Of a stretch of DNA of 64,000 bases, positions 44,703 to 56,257 are shown one piece after another (position 1 is the stretch's first letter; each line of letters begins with the position of its first letter). Position numbers and translations under genes: made by a program. The stretch lies in NCBI GenBank assembly GCA_022419385.1, contig JAJUBI010000003.1:4953979-5017978 (forward strand), given 5' to 3'. The notes beneath the pieces are model-generated. The model was not told the origin of the DNA. It made no database searches and saw nothing but the letters and a program-made list of their open reading frames with translations. This DNA is from Paraconiothyrium sp. Pb-2020 (taxonomy: Eukaryota > Ascomycota > Dothideomycetes > Pleosporales > Didymosphaeriaceae).

Positions 44703-46017
44703 ATGGACAAACGAGCTTGGCGACACACTGTGGGGGGCCACGGCCCAGGAACCGGTAGCACGCCATTGTTCGGCTGGCTGCTGCTGGTTCTGGCTCTTTC
44801 CGTAACGATGCCAAGTACAATTGTGCTGTTTCTGCTCGCTAAACGAAGCAGCGATTTGCCAACAGTAGGGCCTAGGCAGACACGTGTTGTATAGACGCCG
44901 ATGTAGTGATTGACATGTAGACACGTACCCCCGGAACAAGCCCATCCTTGAATCGGTTAATTCCGTTCTGAGATCTCCAATTTCCACATCTAGATCTTCC
45001 CAAGTTGCAGCGAATCGTGAAGTGGCCTCAATGCAGCAAGGTTCCGCCGCTGTCGAGTCCAGCGGAGCGCCCCGCTCTCTCAGAGCTCGTGCATCTAAAC
45101 CTCGCAAAGCAGTTCATACCTGGGGAAATGCATGCACAGAGTCTAGAACAAAATATTCTGGTACCATGGGGCGGCCATCTCGTTGTTCAGCTCACTCAAA
45201 ATTTCCCGATGAGTTAGACGCCCGCTTAAGCAATAACGTCAGAACCAGCCAAGCTTTGCAAAGCTCCATAGATATCTGCTCCAAACAGTTTCTAGACAGG
45301 TAAGAAGGTGCTAAAGGATGTTACGGCTAAGCGAAAGAGAAAGCAATCATGTGCTAATCCTTCGACTTGGAGGTAATCAAATCATCTAATGGATGAATGC
45401 TGATCAAAGACTTTCTTAAATTAAGTATACAGATACGCTTGAAGCTATGCAGAACCCCACGGCTTGATTTTGTGATGTGTTTAAGCGAAAAGGCAACGGC
45501 ACACTTATTTTGGTTACAAATGACTTGGAGTCACAATAAGATTGTTCCAGACATCTGGCTACACTAGTACCAAACAAGGGTTTGTTCAGACGCCCTCAAC
45601 GGGCAAGGTCTACGCCAACTACGCTCTATGAAGGATGCATGTGCCTGACTCGACTGTTGTGTAGCTTGGCAATGTTCAATTCAGGTCTCACCCGCGTCGT
45701 GCGAGATTCGATTTGGAAGATGCAAGCGACAAGGCCAACATTCTCAACGCCACCATCCCTGCCGATGAAATTTTCCTATGCACGGAGCCTCCGATGGCGA
45801 GCCGCACTGTCGGTCAATTAGCTCACCTCATCCTGGGATCAGATCACCTCGTCGTCTAGCTTGCAGACAACGCAAGCCATCACATGGTGGAGAGGCTGAA
45901 TGTTCAAGCCACGGCACTGCTCAGTCAACAATCTAGGAGGCTGGGACCATGCGCTGTGAAGAGCGTTAGCCAGAAAGGAACAGGTCACCGGCATCGTGGT
46001 CGCGCCATAGGGATGGA

Positions 46018-46132
46018 GACCTCGTGAAGTTTGACGCTACAGCAACATCCAGAAAAGCTGAGACAGTGCGGCGGACATACCGAGTCTCGCCAGGTTTGAC
46101 GCTATGCAAACACTCAGAGGCGCGGAAAGGCT
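46018..46132. repeat. Two diverged ~55-base tandem units upstream of the dehydrogenase
   Basis: TTTGACGCTA-GCAA-CA...CAGA...AAAGCTGAG (from about 46030) recurs from about 46094 as TTTGACGCTATGCAAACACTCAGA...AAAGGCTGAG. Both units are preceded by CTCG. They lie about 240-350 bases before the ATG at 46373, within the expected promoter. Confidence 0.55.
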
Positions 46133-46372
46133 GAGGCTGGAACAATGAAGCTGGAGCATCGCAAGAAAAGCCGTACTCCAGGTATAAAGCCGTTCCATGA
46201 AGCGTGCTAATTCACAACATACAACTTGCACATCCCTCGTCCCAGGCCTCCAGAGCATAAAGCTTGCTTGTACCCCCATCGCTGGCATAACTGGGTCTTC
46301 AAAGTCTTCATTGTTTCATCTCCAAGAGATTCTTCGTTCATACCCAAACCACCAGACAGCAGTGTCATTACA

Positions 46373-47856
46373 ATGGCTGTCACCTTCACAGACAGCATGT
46401 TCGCGGAGAAGTTCATGTCCATGGAGAAAAAACCAGCGTTTACCGTCACCACGGTCGCTCTTCCGCTCACACCTCCAGCCGAAGAAGAGACTGGCTCCCC
46501 AGTGTGGGATGTTGAAGATCCTATAGAGACTAATCAGCAGAAAGAAATGCTCCCTGTCGAGTCTGAGTCTGTAGTGGCCGTCATCGGTGTCGGTTATGTT
46601 GGCACACACCTTGTTGAGGCTTTCGCAGGACACTATAATGTCATTGCATTTGACCTTAGCGAACGAAGACTGGCGGAGGTGTCAAAGCAGCTCACTGGTC
46701 TCCCTATTCAATTCACCTCCAACGCGAAGGACATTAGCGAGGCCAGCCATGTCCTCATCTCAGTACCCACCATCCTCAAGGAGGACAAGAGCATCGACAC
46801 AGCATACCTCCGCAGTGCCATTGCTACTGTAGAGAAGTATGTCAAGCCTGGATCCACTGTCGTCGTCGAAAGCTCGGTTGCTGTCGGCATGACCCGCGAG
46901 CTTGTTGGGCCGCTCATGGCGTCCAAGAATTTGAAGGTTGGCATGTCGCCTGAGGTGAGTAACATGATGGCTTCCCGTTCTTTGTGAGTGTAAGTACTAA
47001 TAGTATGTAGCGAGTCGATCCTGGTCGCACTTTCCCCGCTTTCGAAGATATTCCCAAGATCGTTTCCGGATTGGACACAGCATCCCTCGAGTCAATCTCC
47101 ACTCTCTACGGTCGCGTCTTTCATAAGCTCCTTCCTGTCTCCTCCCCTGAGGTAGCTGAGATGACCAAGCTCTACGAAAACTGCCAGCGCATGGTTTGCG
47201 CGGCGTACGCCAACGAGATGGCAGATGCCTGCGCTACCATTGGCATCGATGCTTTCGAAGTCAGCAACGCAGCCGCCTCGAAACCCTTTGGCTACCTCCC
47301 CTTCCGTCCTGGTCCTGGCATCGGTGGCCACTGCATCCCAGTCAACCCATACTACCTCCTCTCCAATTGCTCGATGCCGCTTCTCGAGCACGCGACCACA
47401 ATGTCCTGGCAGCGTCCTGCAGACGTCGCTAAGCGCTTCGTGCAGACTCTGATCAGTGAGCCTTACACTCCAGAACAGCCCATGGCAGACCCTAGCCAGC
47501 TCCGCCTTCTTGTCGTTGGTGTGGGATTCAAGCGTGGCCAGAACGTCATGAGCAACTCTCCCGGCGCCGCCATCATCCGCACACTGAAGAGCGAGTACAA
47601 CTGTCACGTCGAGTTTGCGGATCCTTTGGTGGGTACCGACCTTTATAACGCGGTACCTAAGATGGACACTGAAGCGCATTGGAATGTCGAGTCTCTCAGC
47701 ACGTTTGATGGCATCATTGTTTCAGTCAACCAAGAAGGCCTTGACATGGACATTCTTGCGAATCTCCGAAACGTGAAGGTGCACGACTACACTGGTACGC
47801 TCAAGAACACCATCAGCGGCGTACCAACGCCCGGTGCTTGGATGAAGGGCTGCTGA
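46373..47856 (+). CDS. Nucleotide-sugar 6-dehydrogenase, UDP-HexNAc (WbpA/WecC) type, 2 exons
   Basis: Exons are 46373-46954 and 47011-47856; the 56-base intron keeps frame, giving 475 residues. The N-terminal Rossmann site VIGVGYVG has Gly72, Gly74 and Gly77. The central domain has TKLYENCQRMVCAAYANEM, with the conserved Lys247. The thiohemiacetal cysteine is in PGPGIGGHCIPVNPYYL (Cys302). The C-terminal NAD-domain partner has GVGFKRGQNVMSNSPG. GGHCIP-x-NP/DP-YYL is the signature of UDP-N-acetylhexosamine dehydrogenases (WbpA, TviB, WecC groups); eukaryotic UDP-glucose dehydrogenases read GFGGSCF instead. The predicted reaction is four-electron NAD-dependent oxidation of C6 of a UDP-HexNAc to the uronic acid, in the cytosol. 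It diverges from the GT2 gene. Substrate assignment is inference from motif. Confidence 0.9.
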
Positions 47857-49497
47857 AAGTCGCATGGGGGGGTTCTAGACAAGGATGTGTTCGAGACTGA
47901 ACATGGCGTTCGTGCGCGATTCTGTCGGAGTTCTGGGGTAATGGAAAAATCATCATAATGTTTGTTACATCGCTAGATATCAGGTATTGGGGGCTAGATT
48001 ACTTTAAACCACTTTTCATTTCACACTTCCAGGCATTAACACTGTGATGAAAAAAGGCCGGATATATCACCATCAGGCTATATGTCCATAGCGTGCATCA
48101 CCAGCTGTATCCTCCGCAGCTTTGTAGCAATACTGTATCCACGAACTAAATCTGAACCATGAATTGGAGTTGGAGGCGCCGCATGCTCGCACAACCGTTA
48201 TACGGCTGTTGCTGGGGTGTTGCGCTTGCATGCACCACCTCAATTGATCGTGTGTGTGTTCCTAGAGTCGCACCTGAACGCCTTACTAGAGCGTATATCA
48301 TTTGCACGTAGGGTCGAGGCTCTTCGAGGTAGGAGATAGACGGGGGTGAGTGGACTCTGCTTATGCGTTATTCACTGCCCGTTCGTACGCTGGGATTCTG
48401 GAATGTGTGAGCCGGCAGTTGGGGACTGCTCATTATCCCCAAAGGTTGTGGATTAGAAGAGTGTATGCATTTCATGCTTATGTTTCCATGATGCTGTCTA
48501 CTTCGCTGTACCAATGAGTATGTCGCGTGGGACAAGGCCGAAATGTGGGGAGTATCTTCGCCCTATGAACTCGGGGGCAAATGCCTCAGTTTCGAAACTG
48601 TTTGAATGACTTCGGAGGCATGATACCATCATACTGCTTCGTGGGTAGCACAGATGGGGTGGTGGTTTAGAAAAGTGGTGGGCGGCCGGACACAATTTCC
48701 AGACCTCGTTCATGTTTCGTCCTGCAACTCACCACGCTTTCGTTCTTTCTCCGCGCAGCCTGTACCATTACTGGCGATCTCAGTGCTCATTGCGTGAGGC
48801 TAGTCCTAATCCAAATGTCTAGCTGGTCGGCGACCACTTTCGCTTAGTTGGACCGCTCTCGCAATCCTACCCTCGGAAGCGGTTAAGGTATGCCGATTTC
48901 CGCCGTGCGAACACAGGCAAAACGTGACAATGCTTTTCAGGCGTCCGGAGAGGATGTATATCATCACTGATGCATATCCGACGAGCTGCAGAACAACATC
49001 CTGTGTCTCTGGTCTGCGCACCTCGCCGACGAACTGCCCGCGAGTCATTGAAATGGGGGCGGCACAGGGGGCGATACGCACGCAATAATCCGAAGACGCA
49101 GAAGGCGTAGCGGGTCCTCGCACGTAGCGACACACGCTGTCTCTGGTTGCGACCCTCGACTTGGCCATCTTATCGTCCGAAGCACCGCGGACGCACCGCA
49201 GCACTCAATTGCGCGCCTCAACGTTCCCAGTAATGCGTGCGTCTTGGATACGTAGTGCACAGTGCGGCATCCTTGGGGTCGAGAAGCTCAGTACCAGATT
49301 CGGTGTCTCTGCTTTTGCGACATACTCGCATTGTTCCTCACCCTATCACCAAGACGATAATCATAACTTTCGATCAGCTAGGCTGTGATATTACTGAAGA
49401 GGCTATGTATTCGATTGTGTAAATTCCTGCACCAACATGTTAACACTTGGAGAAGTTCCACAGTGTTTGGGCGCTCTCACCTCTTCCTACTACCATG

Positions 49498-49534
<37 letters not shown>

Positions 49535-49712
49535 TGTGATATGTCGTTCTGGTGTCACAGAACAGAGTACTGAAGAGTTCGCTTTCGGTTATTCACACAT
49601 GGATACTTCGCTGTTCCCTAAATCACCGCTTATTGGTAGAGAGTCATGGTCTTCATTTAAACTCCAAGGTATCAATATAGATCCAACATATCGCAGGATG
49701 CGACACAAGGTG
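47857..49712. other. Intergenic between convergent genes
   Basis: About 1.85 kb with no supported gene. A (CAT)12 microsatellite lies at 49498-49533. Confidence 0.45.
49498..49533. repeat. (CAT)12 microsatellite
   Basis: Twelve uninterrupted CAT triplets. It lies outside the predicted genes. Confidence 0.97.
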
Positions 49713-51744
49713 CTAAGGCTGTGTCACCGAACATCTCCCTATGATTCCTTCCCATGGTCTCAACTTGATCGTGTGACTTGAGCCAACCGTGTGCACCTCG
49801 ATTGGGTAATTTCCAATCACCCACTGCTCTACTTTGAGATCTCCAAGTCCCGACCATTCCAAGTATTTCCCAGTGAAGTTGGTAACAGTCACCCAGCACT
49901 CGTCGTCTGAGAAGCGCTTAAAGGCTACTACATCCTTGTCGTTTGGATCTATGATCTCGAACCCGCCGTAAATGAAGACTTCTTTATGCTCCTTACGGAA
50001 CTCCAAGCAATGTTTCCAGTACGAAAATACAGAATGCGGATTATTCAGTTGTGCCATAGCATTAATGCGGGGGTAGTCGTCGTTGACCCGCATCCATGGC
50101 TTTACGCTTGGCTTACAGAAACCAGCATTTGGAGAAGGATCCCATTGCATTGGGGTTCGCGTATGATCGCGAGCCTTGAGCTGGATCATCTTTCGTGCAT
50201 ACTCGAGCTTCCGGTGGTTGTTTGCGTACTGCTTGCAGGCACTAGTTGCTGCGAATTAGCTGACGGCAAGATACAGCCTTACCGAAAAGGAACTCACTAT
50301 GTCCAGTAGTTCTGAGTCTCGATATCTTTGTACTCGGTCATGGGCCAGTCAGAAGGAATGTTACGCATGCCTAGCTCCTCTCCCTGGTAGATGTACTCTG
50401 TTCCTCCAAGTGTCGTGTGCTTGGTACAGAGCATCTTAGCTGCATATTCACGCCACTCGTCGTCATCCGCGAACCGCGACACCGATCTCGGCGAATCATG
50501 ATTCTCGCTGAAGACGGCGTTCCACCCGTTCCTATCAATCATCAATCGCTGTGTTCGCCCGTGAATGCGCTTCATGTCGGTCGCATTCCATTCCTGGTAC
50601 GACCATTTCGACCGGCCAGGTTGATTGTCCACGTTCAACAGCTCGAACATGAATATCATGTTCAGTGATCCCTGTAATCCAACGGTGCGGATAACCTCAT
50701 CCTCATCGTTCACGAATGGCATCTCACCGACCGTAAGAGTGTCGTACTCATTGAGCACCTTTCGCATCTCATGTAGAAATTCGTCCACCCGCGGCCCGTT
50801 CGCGAAGAATTTATCTCCGGGCTGGAAATATTGGCCCAAAATTTGCTCTTCGGCATCTGGAAAGCTCTGGACTTTCGAGATATGGTCTATAACATCCATG
50901 CGAAAGCCACAGACACCACGATTCAGCCAGAATCGCATGATATCGTGAACTGCTGATCGAACCTCCGTACTCTCCCAATTAAGGTCCGGCTGCTCTGCCG
51001 AGAATATGGACAAATAGTACTCTTGCGTTTTGTTGCCCCATTCCCAGGCTGACTGGGTCGTATCCAGGGTACGACACCAATTGTTGGGAGGAACGCGCGT
51101 GCCGTCTTCGTTGACCTTCCCTTTTTTCCAGAAGTACCAGTTCCTTTTCGGATTATCGGTGGAAGAGCGTGACTCGAGGAACCAAGAATGCTAATGCACA
51201 ATTAGAAGTTGTGACATCACCAGCTTGACAAAGTACCTGATCCGAAGTATGATTGACCACAAGATCCATTATTAGCTTCATATCACGCTGGCCGAGCTTC
51301 GCAATTAGCTCGTCAACGTCCTCCATGCTGCCATACTTTGGGTCGATGTCTTTATAATCCGAAATATCGTACCCCATATCCACCTGAGGGCTTTTGTATA
51401 CTATACCGGAATGAGCGAGTGTACTTTTCACGGAAATCAGGCAACCTACTCGGAGATACCCAGATCACATCAACTGTAACGATCTTTTCTTCAGCACAAC
51501 GCATTAATGTGATGGCAAACGTACTTACCTCCGAGCGTTTTCAGGTAGTCTAACTTCTCGATGATACCCCGAACATCACCATGGCCGTCGCCATTCGCGT
51601 CCCGAAAAGAAGCTGGATAGATCTGAAGCATTTAAGTTATAAACGTACTGTCTGAAGAGAAGCTGCTATTCAAGGACGTACTTGATATACGACGCACTCC
51701 TTCCACCAGGCTTTCGGACTCCTTACGGTACCAGACTCTGGCAT
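49713..51744 (-). CDS. GH13 alpha-glucosidase (maltase / oligo-1,6-glucosidase), 6 exons
   Basis: Minus-strand exons are 51682-51744, 51529-51622, 51450-51473, 51237-51400, 50298-51190 and 49713-50241; introns of 46-59 bases keep frame, giving 588 residues, the usual maltase length. Family marks are KAWWKECVVYQIYPASF (N-terminus), VIWVSPIYKSPQVDMGYDISDY, the LVVNHTSDQ conserved region I, GFRMDV with nucleophile Asp214, VGEMP with acid/base Glu271 and SENHDSP with His346/Asp347. There is no signal peptide, so intracellular hydrolysis of maltose or isomaltose is expected. An in-frame ATG 44 codons upstream (51876) was not chosen, because that extension has no family resemblance. The 5'-most 24-base exon is unusually small but required for the motif. 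It is convergent with the dehydrogenase gene. Confidence 0.92.
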
Positions 51745-54539
51745 TCTACTGAAAAGTCTTTTGTTGCTGCAAATCTGCTTGCTTTGGTGGTCCCCTTTCG
51801 AATACTTTGGGTGAAACGTTGAACAGGGAAAACGACAAAGCTTTGGAGCAGCAAAGGGCCTGCGAAAAGCTCTCATGAATAGTGGGCGGCGAAATCAGGG
51901 GTGCGCATCCTAAGGGCGAAATTCGGCTTATCTGTACTCGTCTCTCAAACTACCCGGTGACATTTCCATGATTTCATGGAGAGATGAAATCGATGTTACG
52001 GAAAGGAAATGGAAGCTAACCAATATAAGATTAAAGTAAAGGTTAACCCAAAGTAGTAAACGAGCGTTTTGTAACCTTCACTATACTATAATGGTAGACT
52101 TAAGAGCGTATAAGCACGGTATTAATGGAATGTCGATGAGATTACGGGGTGTACAATAGGCTTTGAAAGTTTGGTATGGTAGCGATGCAGGGGAAGGAAC
52201 CAAGGAAATTCCAAAATCACAGGGTCAGATTCCGGAGTACCCCACTCTCACGCCCCGGTCCCAAGCTTTTTTCCTCTGGAGCGAACTAAACTAGTTTATC
52301 ATATGTAAACGATGCGTTAGTATTTCGTCAAGTCTGCGTGCGCCAAAGCTCGCGACGTAGCACTTGAACGTCATGTCATCGAGCAATCTTGGCGTGCAAG
52401 GCTAAGGGCGGGATGAAATAGCGTTGACAATCACATGAGATCATTGGTCACAACCGCTGCGCAACTGGTGGAAAGAGAGAGGCACCCTGAGAATGCATAC
52501 GGAGGCGAGATTTGGCTTCTATTCCGTACAGCTGGATGAGGAAGCCGTTGGGTGGGTGCTGAGCTGTTCGCAATTTTCGTCAGGCTCGGTTCTGCCCTAG
52601 GGCTGTTTGCAGCGATGCGCCTGCCCTACAAGGGACTGGCTTCGTTCGAACATCTTCTTCGGATCGCTGGCGCATTAGAGACAGCGGAAGCAGCGCATTC
52701 CCAATACTGTTACATTGCGGACGACGGGGCCAATGGAGCGTTTATGATGATGCTTAGGCCACCATCAACTCGCGGGGAGCTGTGCCAGACTAGGCACATG
52801 CCGTGGTTCTGTGGACGGCAGCAGGTCCCGATAGTATCGAGTGGTGGGATAGTCTGGTGGGTGCGGCTCCATCGTAGGCTGGCAGGTTCGCTGCGCTCTC
52901 GTCGTTTAGGGAGGGGACGCGGGAAACAAAGGACCTACGCTGATTGACTGGTGGGGCAGCCCTGGAACGGCGCCATGTGCGTGAAGCCCCACACTCAGCC
53001 CTATCTGTCAACGTTTATCTTCATGACTCGTTCAATCTATTTTGAATGGGTATCTTCACCAATAGTACATCAAATGCATCTACCGCCTCTTTCTGCGTAA
53101 AGAAAGGTAGGTCACTCGCCTTCTGCCCGACACTGACGATGCCGAGTCGACTCATCTTGGCGTCGTACTGCGTATGGACATCCAGCAGCTCCTCTCTTAC
53201 CAAACGGACAAAACATTTCACGCCCTGGATATCGTAAATTTGGACTACTTATATTCCTTCCTAGGTGCCCTAGTTTCCTAGGCGTGACGTCATCTTTTTT
53301 ATTCCTCAAGTCAGCCTTACCTTGACTACCACATACCCACGCAACCACGTTCATGCCACGCGAAACTCCTACTATCTCACGCATCATGTGGCCCTTGGCG
53401 TTAGAAGCAGCATTACGCCCTCCTCAACTTGCTTCCCGAAACGAGTTAGCGAGCTGCAAAACATAATATGATACGAAGTCCTGCTTCTTGAGCCCATGCG
53501 GGCTCTTGTTCCTTTCAGGACAGGGAGACAGGCTCGATTTGGTCATCGAAATCAAGAACGATAGGTTGGAGATCATCCAGTTTAAGACCGCATTGCCCTT
53601 CGTCAGTCGCGAGGTTCGTGGAATTGCATTGGCCGGACCGAATTTCAAGATGCGAACACGTGAAAGCGGCCACTATCCGTGTCTTCGTCTTTCCGGCCTC
53701 GCGCTCGATGCGCTCGATATCGCGGCTGAGGATTGGGATGAGTTTCATGCTGAGGTGACCAGCAGATCATGTGAGTCTCATATGCGAAACGGACTTTCAG
53801 TACCGAATCAAAGGTCTGCCACATCACCATTCCCGAGAGCCCTGTTGGATGGAAACAGGAGTAATGTTCCAATTGCTGATTTTGATTTCGAGCAGACCAT
53901 CGCATTACATGATCTTGTCGACATACTACTTGAAATGGAATTGGGTTTTCAAATTCGTTGCGCAGGAACAGGAGGGGCTAGCTCATTGGGAATATTTCCC
54001 CACCTGGGTTGATACTTTCTTCTAGGACCATAGTCACACGCTATGAACCTAGTGCTGAGACCGGAGGAGTGGCACATAGAGCTGCGCTAGCAGATGATAT
54101 TCTTCTTTATCTATACTAATGAAGAGTTCGAAAGCGACTATATATCAAGGTCAAGAACCAGAGGTATATAGCCATCTAGACGTGAAGCCTGCTGTGGCAT
54201 CTCGTAATTGGCAATCAGAGGACGAGCTCACATGTTCGAATGCTGACGGCGTAACTTGAGCTTCTGCTGGCAGTAGTGTCGGAAGGCGTTGGAGACTCTT
54301 CCGGATGAGTAATTGGGAGACGATAGTGGCGGGAATTAGAAGAAGTACGTATACAGAAGTTCGTGATATACTAAATGTGTCCGGTGATGGTTTAAGCACA
54401 GAAATGCCGGTGGAAGTCGTTATGAGTTTTCACAGCTGCAGGGAATTTTCTGTTCATGTTTGGCTTATTGCTTCCTATGAATTACATTATTGTCCAGGCC
54501 ACAGCTGAGGGGATGTCGCAGAGCCTGACCAGCTACCTA
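51745..54539. other. 2.8-kb region without a supported gene
   Basis: The first few hundred bases are promoter of the glucosidase. Open frames on both strands at 53021-54025 (about 60-170 residues) overlap each other and have no recognised family or splice structure. Decayed genes are possible. Confidence 0.4.
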
Positions 54540-55010
54540 GTCCTAATATTGAACGCAGCCAGGTACGTATTATCTGGCGTTTGAGTTCATATACAAATAT
54601 CCAGATTGTATAGTTACGCCTTATCTTTCTAGTTTCTTGGGCTGAACTGTCCCTGATATTCTCTTAGGTGGACTTAGATGATACAACGTGTTCGTATTCA
54701 TTTTATTCTTACGGCAATCCTTATATTAGCTTTATGACTACTAGTGTTTAGTAATAATGCGCTTACTTCCTTTGCTAGGTTCTTTAGATTTACTTTAGGC
54801 ACCTTTATCTCTTTAGGCCTAATCCTTATTACGTAGATCTCTCCTATTTGTAAGATTGGTATTTAGAAGGGTTTTTATTCTACTATAGTGTCTGTTGGTG
54901 CTCTAATAATAAGCCCTATTAGTAGGGCTATTATACTATATAAGAATAGTAGCTTTACTAGTGTTAAGTTTTTTGCTGGAGTGATATGCTTTCTTGGGTC
55001 AGCCTTTACG
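54540..55010. other. AT-rich decayed repeat, possible transposon relic
   Basis: About 470 bases rich in TA, with stops in all frames, abruptly different from both flanks. The pattern resembles repeat-induced point mutation (C to T at CpA). It has similar texture to the subtelomeric AT-rich block at 59.6-63.9 kb. Confidence 0.5.
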
Positions 55011-55354
55011 CTCCTAGCCTGATGCTCAGGTGTTCGCCTGTGCCCTTTGAAGAAGTTCTAATCCAATATACTCGAAAGTTGAATATCCGCCATTGTGCGA
55101 ACCAGAGTAAGGAGTAGGGAGTCTGATAGTGGCAGTGGTATTTACACTATGATATATATATAATTTGTTACTACTCCTGGAAGGATATGGAGAGAAAAGA
55201 GGAAAAAGCGAGTGTAGAAATGAAAGAAGTAGCAGCATCAATGAAATGAAAAAGGTAGAGACTGAGGTCCAGGCTTAGGTGAACATAGCAACACAGAGAT
55301 CGCGATGTGTTCGACACACTGTTGTCTTACAGCGATCCTAATCTTCCCCTCACG

Positions 55355-56257
55355 TCAGTTGCCGATCTTGCTTTCCAAGAATTGAGGCGCAGGTCCAGCG
55401 GCTTCATCCAAGTATGAGAAATGGGCTACATCGACGATCAGGACACCATCACACACAAGATCGCCCGTGGCGCAATACACCTGCAGTCTATCCTGCGGGT
55501 AGCTTGGAACCCCGCCATTGTTCTGTTGGTTTTGTGTGTATCCGAAGAGCACAATACCTTTGACCTGGTTCCGCACAGTGGAACTAAGCTTTGGGATTGC
55601 ACCAGCGATTACCGCGGTGCCTTGACTAAAAGAGCGTTAGTCATAGTCCCGAAGTCGATCCAGCCGAACACTTTTAGAAACACAGTTGCGCCAATAACTA
55701 GAATTTGAGACAAAGCCCTGGTGGAGAAGGGAAAAAGAGCGAACGTACCTGTATCCACCAGCAACAATTGCTGTATTCGGACATTTGGTGTTTGCCAAGT
55801 TGAACAGCCTCGCCGCTTCATTCATCGCGGCTTGCGTCGTTCCTCCCGGTAGAGCATTCTCAGCCAGGCCAGCAGTATACGGCCCGCCTACCCCTTGTAC
55901 CCAGACGTTGTTGGCCCCGTATTTGCTCTCCAGAGCATTTCCGACGGCAGGACCGGTAGTTGTTCCCTGTAAAATTTGTTAGCTCGGATCCAAACTTTAC
56001 ATCGCCAAGATCCTCGTGTAATGATTCCCACAGCGACAAGGAAGCTTTCGGATGAGAAATACCAGATTGCCAATCTCAGTGCTAGCGCGCGCAAAGATGA
56101 GGATTGCCTTTGGACAGTTGGAGCTGCTTCCTTGCTCGAGCTCAGTCTCAGTACTCGTGACACCAAGCTGGCGTGCTTCGACATCGACTGCTTCTGGAAC
56201 ACCGATTGGGGAGGCCGCAGCCAAGCTACCGAAGAGAGCAAGTGTAAGAAACTTCAT
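55355..56257 (-). CDS. Secreted cutinase (CE5), 3 exons
   Basis: Minus-strand exons are 56063-56257, 55749-55966 and 55355-55625 (227 residues). A signal peptide (residues 1-~16) is followed by a short propeptide-like stretch. The CE5 fold has FARASTEIGNLG (oxyanion Ser region), WVQGVGGPYTAGLAENALPGGTT, the nucleophile motif GYSQG (Ser138), KGIVLFGYTQN, YCATGDLVC (Asp193) and VAHFSYL (His206). Cysteines for the usual disulphides are present. The introns are 96 and 123 bases, longer than most in this window, and the second interrupts the codon of catalytic Ser138. The enzyme hydrolyses plant cutin or other polyesters outside the cell. This fits a plant-associated fungus. All catalytic residues appear intact. 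Confidence 0.93.

Larger units (their letters stand above)
43578..46372. other. 2.8-kb divergent intergenic region between GT2 and dehydrogenase genes
   Basis: The GT2 (minus) and dehydrogenase (plus) genes diverge from this region, so it may hold shared control DNA. No gene is supported. It contains an exact 15-base repeat (43976 and 44688) and a diverged ~60-base tandem duplication just upstream of the dehydrogenase. Confidence 0.5.

Noticed and set aside
49713..49800. Including the GH13 glucosidase firmly in the polymer cluster
   Set aside because: Intracellular maltases are common, it is convergent with the dehydrogenase and 1.9 kb away, and nothing in its sequence links it to amino-sugar polymers.
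53021..54025. Overlapping frames on both strands up to 174 residues
   Set aside because: They overlap each other on opposite strands and none shows a family motif; not strong enough to annotate as a gene.
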